The position numbers and the translations under genes are program-made. Shown here one piece after another: positions 41,201-55,700 of a DNA stretch of 64,000 bases (positions are counted from its first letter, which is position 1; each line of letters starts with the position of its first letter). A model generated the notes under the pieces. It was not told the origin of the DNA. It did no database searches and saw nothing but the letters and a program-made list of their open reading frames with translations. The stretch is from Tanytarsus gracilentus (lineage: Eukaryota; Arthropoda; Insecta; Diptera; Chironomidae): NCBI GenBank assembly GCA_038502055.1, contig JAXRKN010000043.1, forward strand, positions 744,001-808,000, in the 5' to 3' direction.

Positions 41201-44200
41201 AGGATTTACCTCTCTCAATCTTATCGAATTTCCTCTTCTCTCCATTTTCTTATGTATAAGTTGTAAGCCAATATTCCAAATTCCAAGCCCACCATACGTT
41301 GCAGTAATTTATCCTCATTTTTCTTTTTCTCTCCTCTGCCACCTCACTATTTGTCATCAGAAATGATGATTTATCACGAGCAACGTTTAAATTGCTTTTT
41401 TACTCACTTCATCTCGTTTGATGCTATTAAAGTTTGAGGTGAAAAAGTTAACTGGCTCTTTTAAACTTTTATCCCAGTAATTTTCATCACGTTTGCACTA
41501 TTCATTATTTTTGCATCGGTTATAAAGTGCAATTTATGAGAAATTTAAACTTTTTCATCTAAATTATTGCGAAAGTGCTGATGTGAGATATCATTCATAG
41601 AGTTTAAAACATCCCTTGCCAACCTATCCTTCATCATGATCCATCCTAAGCTTTTTAATTTTTCATGAAACTAAAGCACACTCTGATGTTTGCTAAAAAA
41701 AGAGATACATTCTATGATGAAGGCCAATGTTGCTACTCATGCATAGTTTTTTTGTTGCGAAAATGAAATCGCTCACACACGCGAAGAAATAATAAGTTAA
41801 ATAATTTATGGCTATGTAGCAGAAAAAGGAGAATGAAAAATGGTCGAACAATTTCTCACTGACTCGCTTTCAATACCATAAAAATGTTTGCAAATAAATA
41901 ATGAAAATTGAGATTTTTTCATCATCGAATATTGTAGATGAGTGTGGTGCATAATCTGAGATTTATCATAACATAGGCTTTCCTCTATGTGGAAGAGATT
42001 ATTGTGAAAAATTGAGTAGCGTGATTCGTGAACTTGATCATAAGATTTACCATGAAAATAACTGATTGACTTCGTGTGTTGCAATGAGGTGGGAGAAAAA
42101 ATTCTGTTGTAGTGTTATAAACTACATTGCTTCAAAAGTGTGTGTTTATATGATTAATCAATTAATTGATCCAGAATATGTTGAATTTTACATTTTCTTG
42201 TGTTGAATATTTTCCATTAAGATCAATCAAAAACTTGCACAATCATAATCATTGAAAGAAAATGCTCCAAAATATTTTAGAAAGTCATTCTTCTCAATTT
42301 TTAACGTAAAGCTTTCGCTTTAAAAATTTTCACCTCAACTGAATTGTGAACAAAATCTATTCCCGGTGAAAAATTTAAAATCGCCATAAACCAAGCATTA
42401 TTTTTATGACAACACTATCATCGTCTTGAATATCTTATTATATATATACATTTTATCATGTATGTGTATGTGTTCACGGAAGCAAATAGTCGAGAAAATA
42501 GTTTTATCGCATTTTGAGGGTTTAAGTTGTCGTTTAGTAAGCTACATCTAGCTTGAACTTGATAAAATGAAGGAAGTAGACTGGAGGGTAGAGAAATAAT
42601 AAAAGAAAGTTTCAAGTTACCACAATAAACTCACCGTCTACAATTTCAAGTGGGGGATTTTTTTAAGTGAGGCGCTTTATTCATACCTAGGATGAAAATA
42701 TCAAGGGAAATCGACGCTGGTTGATAAAAAAATTTTGTGGTTAAAATTTAATTTAAAAAATTTCAAAATCTACAAGTTTGTTAAATTTAATTTTTCAATT
42801 CCAACAAAACCAAAACATTTTTTCCATCCAATATATGGACCCAGAAATTCATCCCCAAAAGATCTAGATATGGTTTTTGTACAAAATGAGATATGAAAAC
42901 TTTTGCTTATATTACAAGTACTAACGAGTACGTTGGGATGTCGGCGAGAGATGGTGAATAAAAAGTATCACATAACAATGTGAAAGTGCTATTGCAGTAC
43001 ACTCCCAATGTATAAGTATGCTGTCAGAGAGCTCCTTCCGCACTTTTTTATTACATCTTTATGTTCATGAAAAACATTCTTCTGTGGAGAGTCTTAAGTT
43101 TCCTCCGTAAATGTGCGGTTTATGGAATTGAGGAAAAACAAAAGGAAATTAACTCCAAGACAGTGCTATAATCAGCGGAGAGAGAGAGAGGAAAATGCGA
43201 AGTTATATTCGGCTTTTAATGAGATCAAGAGAGAGAAAATCTTTCTTTATTGTGGGAAAACATCTTTGAGCGGTTTTACAAGACGAGAGCGAATTAACTT
43301 TGAAGATGAGTTTAATTTTTACTACTGTGGTGAATGAGGGTCGTTAGCAGGAAAAGAAAATTCGACGGAACTTCGAAACTTTTTGAAAAAATTATTTAAA
43401 AATGTTGATTTAAAAATATTTTTTAAAATCAAAAAAAACATTCAAACTTTCATCAAGTCAATTTGCACCAAAAGGCTCAACAGTTGTCTAAAATCTCACT
43501 TCCATTACACTTCGTGTGTAAATAAAAACCATTTAGACTTCTTCCCCAAATATTTAATGCACCATGAAGAGAACAAACTTGATATGCTCTTGAGTTTTCA
43601 CGGAGCGGAAAATTCCCTTCTATTTTTTTTCTCTTCACCGCCATCATCATCAACCATCACTTACAATTCACGTCAAGTGAGCGAGTGAGTGAAAATTTCA
43701 TTTCGAAAGCTTCAAATTTTATTGATTTATATCTCACTCGTTATCACGCCCCGCATGTGATATGGGAAAAAAATTACAAACACCGCTCGAGGAAGAAAAA
43801 ATATGAGAATGGATTGAATTTCGTTATTCTCATTTGTCGCGTCAACATCATCGAATGGCTTAAGGCAATGAAATCTTGTTTCAGTAATTCCGCTAAGCCT
43901 CTTTAAATCTTAACCGATTCCACATAAAAAAAATACATCTTACAAATACTGAAAGGTGAAAAGAAGAAAAAGCCATGACATGAGATCGAATTGGTTGTCA
44001 GTCGGTACAATTTTGAAAATGAATATAAATTGAATTTCATTCTACCACTGTCGCCTGTCGTTATCGAGAGCGTCGCACATTTAATATGAAAGTCGACATT
44101 CTTTTTCTTCTTCCTCGCTCAATCGAGTGAGTGTATGTCGAGTGCTATTGAATTGTACTTCTTACACTTATTGCCTCTCACTCTTTTCCCTCAACTACAA

Positions 44201-46627
44201 CCGACAGGAACAGTTCTAAAAAAATGATAATCAACGAACTTCTTGACAGCTGAAAGCCTTTCGATGATATTGCGGCATATAGCATGTGAGGATGTGTAAA
44301 CATACGAAAGCGAGGATGAAAAGCTCTGATAAGAAAATATTGATTTTGCCTTCGTCATTCACTGAAGTCACAGCATTTTCTCATCTTTATCATTGTAACT
44401 GTGCTCACTCACTTCCTGTATGTGTGTCTCTCGATCTTTTACATTAAATTATGCATTGATGAACGATAGGAAGAAATAATGAGCAAAGGAAATGTTGCAG
44501 AGAGTGGAAAGTTGAGAGGGTTTGAAATTTATTTCTCATGTTAGAAAATTATTGCCCATAAGTTCACTGAAATGTATCGAGTTTCGAAGTAAGTAATAAA
44601 ATTTAATGTGTCATAAGATAGTTTCACAGGGGTTTTTGATAAAGCTTTAAGTTTTTTAAAAATTTATGATTTTTACCACAAAATTTTATTTAATCAATTA
44701 AAGTACATGAAAACTTTTCCATTAAACATTTTTAAAACTCAACTACGAACTTATTGAATCATAAACTCTTCATTTTTCCAATCTTCCTGTATCCGCAAAA
44801 AAAAACTTTCCTCTTTCCCATCAATTACTTAATCGAAACCAATATATACCCTCAAAATAGGAAAAACTTGCTGAATTTGATATTTGATCCCCCCTTAAAA
44901 AGTTTGTTTAACTTCCATCACATCTAAAATTTCCCTCCCATTTTTCCGACGGAAAGCCTCGTTTAAATTTTTTTTCACTCTTTTCCACAACTCTTCTTAA
45001 GAGATGAAGGAAGTTTGTAAGATAACTCGGATAGACATGCTGAAAGAAAAGTTAAATGGAAAAGTAAATTTTTAAAGAAGAAATCAATCAAGAGTTCACA
45101 GAGTGGAAGAGGAAGATGACATGATTTTAGGGATTTTTCCGTGAGCCCCTAAATTTGTTACGCAAACTCAAATATTCACATGCGGTCTTTGAACTTTGGT
45201 TGAGGGAGACAAAAAGTTCTCAAAAGTTTTCTTCGTTCAACCTCGAAGCTTCTCGAGACAGAAAATTCTTTTCACTCTCAAATCTGAAATCGTCTAACGA
45301 AATAGAAAATATAGTTTCATTGTGAGAATCAATGGAAATGGAAATTTTGGGCTTTTTAAGGTCGATTTCGTGTGCTTTTTGTTGTTGAATATTGTTACAT
45401 AACGTAGAGGATTAAAATGAGGTCGAAAGAGATTAGAAAAATTATTGAGTGAAGAAATTTAAATGATTTTAATAAAAAGGAAAGTTTCAAAAGAGATTTG
45501 TGAGAGTATGGAAAAGGGTCATAAATATTTGAGTGGATAAGCGTCGAATCCTTTTAAGTAATTCTTCAAAACTCTTTTAGTAAAACTTTGATAGACTTAA
45601 AACTATTTATATATTTTATATTAAGATGATTTTTACTATTCAAAATTTTTATTAAAAAAACGATTAAAAATTCAGTTAAATTCTACTCAAAATCTTTTAA
45701 AACAAATCTAAAATAATTTTATGCATTTTCAAACTTTTTAAATCTTAACTCATCCGTAGACATGAAAATGTCAATTCTAAATTGCATAGTAAACATTTTT
45801 CAGTAGCAAAATTCAATTTCCTCAACACTCAACATTTCACCAATAAAAAACAACTCTTAGAGAAAAAATAGCTCACAGCATCAACACCACACTTTAGAAG
45901 AAAGAAAGTGTTTTTAAGTTTATTCTCGTCGAGAATATTTTTTCTTCTTATCAACAAAAGAAAATCTTAAAAAATGTCGAGGAGTCAACTGCAATATACA
46001 AATTGAGTTTTAGAACTTTGACGCATTGAGGGAAATTTTTGATCAGAGGAAGCAAAGTTTTTCATGTTTCAATTTTGCGCTTAAGATTAGCATAAAAATT
46101 TAATGCATTTTTATTTTGAATAAAAAAATCAAAACTTTCTGTTAAAGCAAAAAATAAGCTTTTTCAGATGTACATGTTCCATGTTCAAAAATAATTTTTT
46201 TTGAAAAAAATCAAATTTAAATTTTACAAAAAGCTCAAAAGCTCTCTAAATATTTTAAACAAATACCAAAACACTCCAAATTCTTCGTAAAAAAATTTAA
46301 TTCCATGTTCTATCACATCCTCGAAGTCTTATCTGATCTCCAAAATCTTTTATGTATGAAAAAAGAAAAAAAAACTTTCACATAAGACATGCATGAAGTT
46401 GAGTCAGAAAGAAAATAATTCTTGACATGCCTTAGAACAGTTTTTCATAAAAAAATAAATTAAAATCTTTCATAAAAAAATCCCTCGAAGAAAAAAGAAT
46501 GAAAATATTGTTAGAAGTTTTAATTGAATGTTCACAAAAAAACAGCCAAAAAACTTTTTGTGTTTTTATAGTGCTTTTTCGGAAAATTTTTTAATAAAAC
46601 TTCTTGTGGTTTTTCTTTTCATTTCAG
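26276..46627. other. 20-kb stretch without a supported gene
   Basis: AT-rich throughout, with GA/CT-rich and poly-A/T runs. I read the longer frames on both strands and found no recognisable domain, no repeated exon signals and no paralogue of the genes here. Because the next coding exon (46721) is preceded by a good splice acceptor at 46626-46627, part of this stretch is probably a 5' intron of the second K2P gene, with its promoter and untranslated first exon somewhere inside. Confidence 0.5.
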
Positions 46628-46643
46628 AAAGCTGAGAAAATTT

Positions 46644-46688
46644 ATGAAGAACGGAGCCAATATGAATAAATTAAAACTACAGAAATAA
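46644..46688 (+). other. Upstream ORF (14 codons) in the leader of the second K2P gene
   Basis: Begins ATG at 46644, has a second in-frame ATG at 46662, and ends TAA at 46686-46688, 32 bases before the main start at 46721. It lies on the same exon as the main start if the acceptor at 46626-46627 is used. It could reduce or regulate initiation at the main start; it may also be chance. Confidence 0.4.
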
Positions 46689-46720
46689 TAAAAAGAACAT
46701 CGAAAAACTAAAAGCTCAAA

Positions 46721-49700
46721 ATGAATACGAAAGCTCAACTTCCAATGCCGTCGTTTGTCGGTAGCGCATCAGGACATTCAAGCCCACCCCTGTGCTTTCC
46801 ACCATCTTCGAAAGCAGACAAGAACATCGATCAACCGATGTTGTGTTGTTGTCGAAAAGCCCCGAGATCACAATGTATGGCGGCAATAGGTGAGTTATGA
46901 GCGTACACATATTGTAATTTAAAAGTTTCTCCATTAAATTGCCTTTCTCGTCAAGATTGATATTCGTCGATTTGCTTCACATACAAAAAAACTTTTTTTT
47001 TCACTCGCTTAGTAAATTTACATAAATTTTGTAATCTTTTTCCGATCACTCATGTGGGCATGATTGAAATTTTGTAGTGAGATTAAAAATGTTTAAAAGT
47101 AAAATTTTAAACGATTCGTTAACAATTTCCAAAAAAGAACCAATCCTATTATATTTCTTACACATCTCTTAACATTTAAAGATATTTGTTCAAAAGTTAA
47201 CTCTAAAAAACAAGCCAAATAACAAAACTAAATTTCAAATCTTGGACACTGAAAACTTACGGTTCTCATTCAGATTGCAAAGCTGGCTTTAATAATTTTT
47301 GTTGAACACAAACTCATATTAACCCTTAAAAATATATCTCTTTTTTATCGATTACAATGCTCGATGAAATTCGTATCATAATATTGTAATTTCTTGAACA
47401 TGAAATGGCAAAATAATGAAGAATATATTTGAGCGAGTAATAAAATATTGATTTTATGTATGTGAAAACATTCGACAGTCAACCACTTTTTCTTTAGATG
47501 GAAGAAGCGATCTGAAAGACATTAAATTGTGGATGTAAAATTAATGGCCTATCGTTACCTTTTTCTTTTTCTTCTCCGCAGGTGTTCTCATATTACTGCT
47601 CGCCTATACCATCGCTGGGACGATTTTGTTCGTGAGCCTGGAAGGTGAAGTAGAAGAAGTAGATGTAGTTGAGACAGCTGCTTCGAAGCCATATCCGAGA
47701 AATAATGATATGATTTATAACGAATTGCGAACGAGGTAACATTTTGTCTCATTAAAATTATCCTTTTATTGTCTCATTCTATCTTCATATCTCATTGCTT
47801 TTGATGCTTTAGATTTGATTTAAAAAAATTATCAAATTTCTTGAAAGCCCGTTAAAATTAAAAAATTAATTATTTCAACTTCTAAAAATCGACAACAGCT
47901 GTCGCTTGCGACACTTTTCTTCCTCATCATTTTCAGAAATTTTCCGTGAACTCGCTCGCGAAAATTGAATGACATTTAAATGATAAATGATAAAGTGCTT
48001 CTTATTCAAAAATTTCTCAATTTAAATTTGTGTTTACGTGCACGCGGTGAAACTGAAAAACTTTTTTTAATCCCTTTTCTCGCACGCAAACTCATCTCTC
48101 TGGTAAATTTATTCATGAAGCTTAAAATTCAGTGATATTCTAATTAATATCTTTTTCTGAGAGCATAATCAGATTATTTTCTTTTGTATAAAATTTATGT
48201 GAATATATATTTTGGAGATACCAACAATTTTAAGTTAAAATCAAATTCAGCCTAATTCATCCACACTTTCACACCAAAACGTGCCGCAAACACTTCACAA
48301 CCAGTTGAATTGGAAAATTTATATCTTGAAAATTGTGCTCATAAAATCTAATAAAGCAGTTCAAAAACTTCTTATTCATGAGAAACATAACGAAATTTAA
48401 ATAGTTTCAAAAGGTTTTCATTCAACGAGAAATTTAAAGGGTTTCGGATATCTTTAATATTTTTCTTAACCTTATAAAATACAGCAACAACTTTAATTGC
48501 TCCACCATGAACGATAAAATCAAGGAAATTTGAACATCATAAAATTCATTGACTCGATGTTATTAAAAATTTATTAGTTTCCTTCACATTCCATTATCAC
48601 AGCTCGCCCACAATACATAACCCACAACATGAACTCGGAAGGAATAAATAATGAATAAAAAAAGTTTCAATACAATTATTTCGTTTCGTTTTACAGAACG
48701 GTAAATCAACTTTGGTCGATAACTGAAGACTTGAATATTTTATACCGAGAGAATTGGACACGATTAGCAGCTCAGGAAATAAAACAGTTCCAGGTAAGTG
48801 AAGAAGATGAAAGTTAAAGCCATTTCCATTTCAGCAGAAAATTTATTTAAAATATTTTAGTTTTCCTCATGAATTTAATCCGAAAGAAAATGAAAAACTA
48901 AATTGAAAATCTGGCATTCGTTTGCACCCTCGGGTTTCACTTGATAGATAAACTTTCTGCAAAAAAATACTGCGGAGAAGCGGAAACTTGAGCTCGTACT
49001 TAATGATCTTGAGAAATATCATTTTCTGAGGAAATGTTTCACCCTTCAGTGAGGGAAAGAAAAATATCCAATATCGTCAATGTTAAATTTACTTATTTTA
49101 AAAAACCTAGAAATTATTTTATTTTTTATTGTTCAAAAATTCTAAGCAAACGCTATATTTTAACGAAAAAAACAATTTACTTTGATATAGCAACAAAAAA
49201 AATCAAAAGAACTTCCCAACTCAACACTTATAATTTAATTATTATAATCTGAAAACAATCCTTCATAATGATGGATGATTAACAAGAAGAGAAACATCCA
49301 CTCGAAAAGCAAAAGCTTCTTTAATTATCAGCTTAGAAAACTTTCCTATGATAAGAAAAAAATTTCTCAACTCATCAACATAAAATTTTCTCTTCTTTCG
49401 GAGCATAAAATTTTCCTCCTCAAAAATCTCATTATCCTAAGTCGTAATAAATTCATCGTAAAAAAATCTTTAAATTCTCAAAAAATGAAGAGAAAAAATT
49501 ATTTTTTTGTAGCTTTATGAAAGTTTTGGGAACTGACATTCGATAAACAAGATGAAAATTTGTTTTTTTTTCTCATTTTTGTCTGGCTTCACTCGAGTAA
49601 AGAAATCTCATTCATAAAATTGTGTTGAAAATGATATTTTTATTCTATTGGAAAGGTGACGACGAAAAGTTTTTCTTTCATGACTCAAAGAAGCTGTTTT

Positions 49701-52700
49701 TGTAAAACTTGAAAAAGCACTTTTTAAAGCCACTTGGGAGAGAGAAAATGTTATTCAAAAATTACTGAGTTGTTAATGTTTTTTAATTACATCTTCGTTT
49801 CTGTGGTTTTAAGATATAAAATAAACACGAGCAATTTTCGAGTAATGAAATTACATTAAAGGTTACACAAGCAAATAATTTGCTTTATTTTCTGAATAAA
49901 TTCGTTAGAATAAAATTTATCTCTCGAATGTTTTCTATTTTCCTTCCATAAATATTTCTCAATAATTTAAATTATGATAATTTCCTTGTACTCTTATCAC
50001 CACGTACAAATAATGTTGTACCTTATGGAGTGTAATAAAAAATTAATGTTCATTTCTCTTCTTCTCTATTTGACGCAGGAAAACATTTTACACGCCTTAA
50101 AGATTGCTCGAGTTCAACAGGTGCCGAACACAAAGCAGCCATCCCAGCATAAATGGACATACGCTTCTGCCTTCCTTTACTCACTCACACTCATCACGAC
50201 GATAGGTAAGCAAAAAAAAGTTGGTCATTACTAATGATTCTTGGAAGGACTTTATATGAGTTCTGAAGATAACTTTAAAAAAGTTTCTTTTCAATATTTA
50301 ATTCATGAAAAATCCATTTAGATGATTTAAAAGTCATCTCGAGAAAAAAACAAATTATTTTTATATCCATTAAGCAAACCAACATGGTCTCTCGTCATTC
50401 TTTTACGTAGACAAATAAAAAAAGGGAAAAATTATTGGGTTCTTTACTCTTTGTATCCTCTTTTTGTTCTGACACGTCGTATAGAAAGAATGTCAAAATG
50501 GAAATAGGCCTGCTTACATAGCTATGCAAAGGTAGAATTTGTGTGGCTGCAAATCTGTTATGTCTCACAAAAAAATGGGTCGCTTTCTCATCCATGTTTC
50601 ATCCCTTTTTTCATGCCTTCCAATAACATTAAGCAAACAACTTCTGGTGAACCGATTTTGCGATATCGATACTAAAATTTTTAAATATTATTATTTGAAT
50701 GTTGTTGACCTAAAAACATTTTCCTTTTTCTCTGGTAAAGAAATATTTGATTTTAGGAAGTTAATGCTTCGCTTCACATTGAGATAGATCTATTACGAAA
50801 GGATCGAAATGTTTCTTTGAACTTTTAAGTCTCATGAGAGTATCACTCGATATTTGAAATACTCGAAAGATTATTTTTGATATTCAAAGGAAAAAATTTA
50901 TGAAGATTAAGTTGAAAGCTTTCAAGTTTCCTTACATCGAAATTGACTTTTAAAATTTTATGTCAAACTGATATTTAGTGAAATAATTTCTAGATTTTTT
51001 ATAATTTCTTAAAATTTATTAAATTCAAGTTTAAACAAAAAAATTCCAGTAAAGATGTGTAAACACTTATAAAAATATCATCTTACCCATTTCACTTTGT
51101 CCTTAGGCTTTGTCATAGAAAGATATTTTACAAGAAAAAGGAAATCCTAAAAATGCGGAAAAAACGAGGAGTAAAATCGGAAGGAAATTGCTTTCTTAAC
51201 TTTTTAAAACCTTCGTCTGGAAAAAATTGAGAAATTGAGGAAAATGATTATTCAGAATGAAATAATTTTTTTCTGAGAAATCTTCATAAATAAATGTTTT
51301 TTATTGCTTTTTGTTTACTTGAAAGGCAAAATCATTAAAAACCTTCCGAGAACTCAAATGTTGACAAATTCTTCTTTATTGTCACGTAGCAATATTGTTT
51401 AAAAATGTACATTTAATTAATGACTTGGAAGGGTTTGAATCAAATTAAATAACATTTAACCTTTTTCCAAATTAAAATTAAATTTTATTGGTTTTTATTA
51501 AAAAATTAAATATTTTTAAATTTTGCAACATTTTTTAATTTAAATTTTTTATTAACTTTTAAAAAATGATTCCGCAATCACCTAAAAGCTTATAATAAAG
51601 CTCACCTAAACTTTATTTGACTTTTCTCACTCTAATCAACATCATCATCAATTTATTTACCCTCTATGTCCTCTCTAAATTGCAATAGAAATGATTCAAT
51701 TTTCTCCTCTTACCTCACTTTGCTCCATAAACGAAAATGGAAAAATTGTAAAAGAAAGCTTATCAATTACGTTTTCTAAATAAGAGAAAAATCTCAGCTG
51801 ATTTTTATCATGAAATTACATCTTTATGGTGATGAAACCTTAGGGCTATTTAAGAGACTCTATGTAATTAGGTTGTGCTAAGTTGATTGGTGTAAAAATG
51901 AGATTAAATTTCATAAAATCTCTTCACGATTTTCAAAAAGCTTTCGTTACATGAATTTAATTTTATGCAATGTGAAAACTTTTTCCCATGTGACCTCACT
52001 TTGTGACATTGATACATTTTCGCATAAAAAAGAGCAAACATCCATGGTGGAGCATCTTGAAGTGAAAAATGGGAAACAAATATGTGAGATAAAAATTGCA
52101 AAATAATGCTGGCGGTGAATATAAGTTTAAAAGAGAGGGTTGTGTGTGGATAAGAGTGTGAAGTGATTTGCATTGCAAATAAAAATTTATTGCTAAAGTG
52201 TAGTAAAATCGATTTAACACGCGCGAATAGCGAGAGATTGAGATTTGCACAGGGAAGTGAAAAATGGATACATTAAATCTCAATCGGAAGGAATTTAGCA
52301 ATTTTCTTTTATCGCTAATGTTTCAGATATAAACGCGAAAAGACGCAATGTTTGATTTTTCTTAGGGTGGGAAGAAAGTTTTAACTTTTTAGATGTTAAT
52401 AAGAAGAAATAAAGTTTGTGAAGGAAAAATTGTTGAAATGAGCTTGAATTTATTTTGTAAAATTACTCACGTACAAGGGTGTGCAAGAAAAATATCCTCA
52501 GAGCTTTTTGAGGCCTTCTAGGAAGTTGCAAATTTTATTATTGAATTTAACACAGCAGCTAACCAAAAGGTTGACAATACTCTCAGCTAATGAATAAATT
52601 ATTCTAAAAAATTTTATTCATTAACGATCCCAAGCTAATTTTCCCTTTAAAATTTCAATGAAAATAAGAAGAACTAAAAACTTTGAACATTCGAGGGAAA

Positions 52701-55700
52701 AAAGCAAGTGTGGAACAGTGAAAAAAGGATGGATATTAAATTTTTCAACCGATGTGTGCTTAGCTGGGGTAAAACTTTTACTTTTTATTGCTTTCCGCAG
52801 CACTTTATCACATTTCTCATGGGTTGATTTAGAAGCTCTTCCTGCCGTTATCGAGAACAAGCAAATTTTTTCGTGTTTTCTTTTTAAATCGAAGAGTTTG
52901 TAAAAATTTTTTTAAACTACACGAAAAATAATTTTATGCTGGAATTGTTGAAACTTTTTTAAACTTTTTTTTCTTGTTAAAGAGGTTGCGAAAGTTTTTT
53001 AGGACAAAAAAGTTTCAAAATAAACTTAAAAAGGGAAAAAGTTTCCTTATAGCTTAAGTGGGTCATAACTACAAGTTGAAGCTTATTTGCGTGGAAAAAG
53101 GAATTTTTAGGGATAAAACTATGAATTATGAATTGACTTAGAACATGCTACAATGCTGCGTGGAATATTTCAAGGGTATTAACCTATTTTTTCTTTCAAG
53201 CGATTCAAGGAATGGACACTCAAAACAAATTACTTCTCAGAAGTTTTGAATAGATTTGTTGGAAAATAATCACATGCTACCCACACTTGTGGATCCGTAA
53301 TGATGACGCCTTCAGTCATTCTTTAGATTGCAAAGAAAAAGCCTTTCTTTTCTTTTGTTGAAGAAGGACTAGAAAAAGTTTTATTTTCATAAAATCTCAT
53401 GTTACTTGCAGCAAAAAAACCCACTGACTAAAGATTTATTTCAAGACCTTCTGAGAACAAAGAATCAACATTCAAGAGTTCAAATTGTCCGGAGAAGGTT
53501 GACGTATCTCAAATAATTCGTAGAATTTTTTTCAATGCTTTTTCAGAGTTAGTGTTTACCCCTTAAAGAGCCAGAAGCCACAAATCAACCCAAGAAAGTT
53601 TTTAAAAACAAATATAAACTTAAAGTTGTTTTGTGGGTCAAAATAAACATCTCATTTAACGCACATGTCGTCCCTTAAGTAAAAAAATCTTAAAATAAGA
53701 AAAATCCTTATTTTGGGTTTGTATCAAGAAAAAGTTCCTAAATTCCCAAAGCAGCTCAGGTTACATCAAAATGTTTCTATTTTTATAAAACATTTTACAT
53801 CCTGTCAAGCGAGCATGAGATTTCCCCGAATTATTGTCCAAAGGTTTTGTCTCAACATTAAAGGTCAAAACAACTTTTCTAACCTTTAAATTTTGTAAAC
53901 AATTCCAAGAAAAAGACCATCTTAGACAGACAGCCACATGTGATAACTGCGCAGCACTTTCATAAAATGTTTTTGATTTTTGATGGGAAGACAATTTCTC
54001 GAAAATGGATATTGACAGTCAATTCCTTTATCACGTTCATTCACATGACAAACGCCTCCGCCAAATATTTGCCATAGCTACACGCTATGTTTGAAGTATC
54101 ATTAACATTCTGGGAAAAATATTTATTTGATTAGCTCGCAAGTTGAAAATGAGATGAAAATCACGAGAGACACGTAACATTGTGGTTAATGTGTGTTCAA
54201 ATGATATGATGATGTTACGAACATTTATGAATTCCCAAGTAGCAAATTTCCGTTCTCAACACTCGAGTGTGCTGCATAATATTCTAATTTTTAATTAAAT
54301 TGCATTGAGATGTGCGAAGAGTATCAAGATGCTCCTAAGTTTCAATTTTACATGTTGACTCTCGCAATAATGCTGGTGTTACTAGTTGGTGTTCACACTC
54401 CAGTATTCCCTCAAGAGTACACAAATTGAATATTTTCTCTCGAAGAAAATCTACTTAAGTTCGTGTGGGAAAATTTGTTCACAAATTAGTTTTTATTGTG
54501 TCTTTAATATTAAAAATAGTTCTAAAATTTATCTAAAATCTAAAATTACCACGAGGGTTTGACTCAGTTGACATTCCTGCTATAATATTATAAATGATGT
54601 ATCTTTCTTGATAGAAGTTGAGTTTAATGCAATTCATGATTATCTCACTCTCATCTGTCATTGGTGCTGTCTCCGGTTGAACCTCAAATATCCAAAGCAC
54701 ATTTATGTGAATACTTTACCATAGTTGGATATTACTAGAGTTGGTTGGGTAGTTCGCATCCCTTTTCAAAGATGCAAAAATTTTAATCTTCTGAGCTTCT
54801 TTTTTGCTGCTCACAAGATTGTGAATTTTTCTCATTTTCACTCTTTTTTCAATCCCATTCAAAAAAAATGAGACTGACGAGCAACAAGATTTTATATTAA
54901 TACACGCTCGAAATTCAAATAAGGTTCATACATAAGAAGATTGATTCATTGCTTACTAAAAAGGATATTTTAATGCAAATCAAGATCATTCACGGCGGGT
55001 GCTCGAGACGAGATGAGTTATGCCTCTCAACTGAGGCGTGTTTATGTGTACACTTCAGCATAAAATGTGAAATAATAATTGAGTTTTGTGCCGTTGATGT
55101 TGATGCTGTGGCATATATCAGGATCTCGGAGGTTAATTTACATAATTTATGCAAGAATCACTCCTCGAACGAGCATTTTTGCACTCCTCAATCATCTATA
55201 GACATGTCAAGTTGATACTTTAATTAACCGAAATGCAATGCATATCTTTATCATCATGTCATTTGCATATGTGGAAATGATATTTATGCTGTGTTATGCT
55301 TCCCATATGCCCGCACTTATCTCTCACTCCTTCACTTTCATGCAGAAAATTTTGTGTCAATAAAATGAGAAGATTTGAGTTTCTGCCATCGACTTTTATA
55401 GTTTGAATTTTAAACTCGATTTGCAGTTCACTCTTTTAAAATCTCGTTCATCAATTAATTAATAAATGAACAAGCTTCAAATTTGTTCGTAATTAAATAA
55501 AAGCAATCGATCTAGCTACATTTCTAATTTATTGATAATTAATTAATCAAGATTGCAAAAATAAATATACTGAAGGGATGTTGGTAAAGAATATATTTGT
55601 ACAAAGTTTGTGATGTTCTTTAAGTATTGCGGAAAATCGATAATGACTTACACATAATATATTGAGTAATCCACAGGGTTGTTTGAGTAATTGATGAATT

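Noticed and set aside
49034..49520. Two adjacent Lys/Asn/Ile-rich frames in K2P intron 3
   Set aside because: Composition is that of AT-rich DNA, no domain, and intron 3 is removed by well-supported splice sites.
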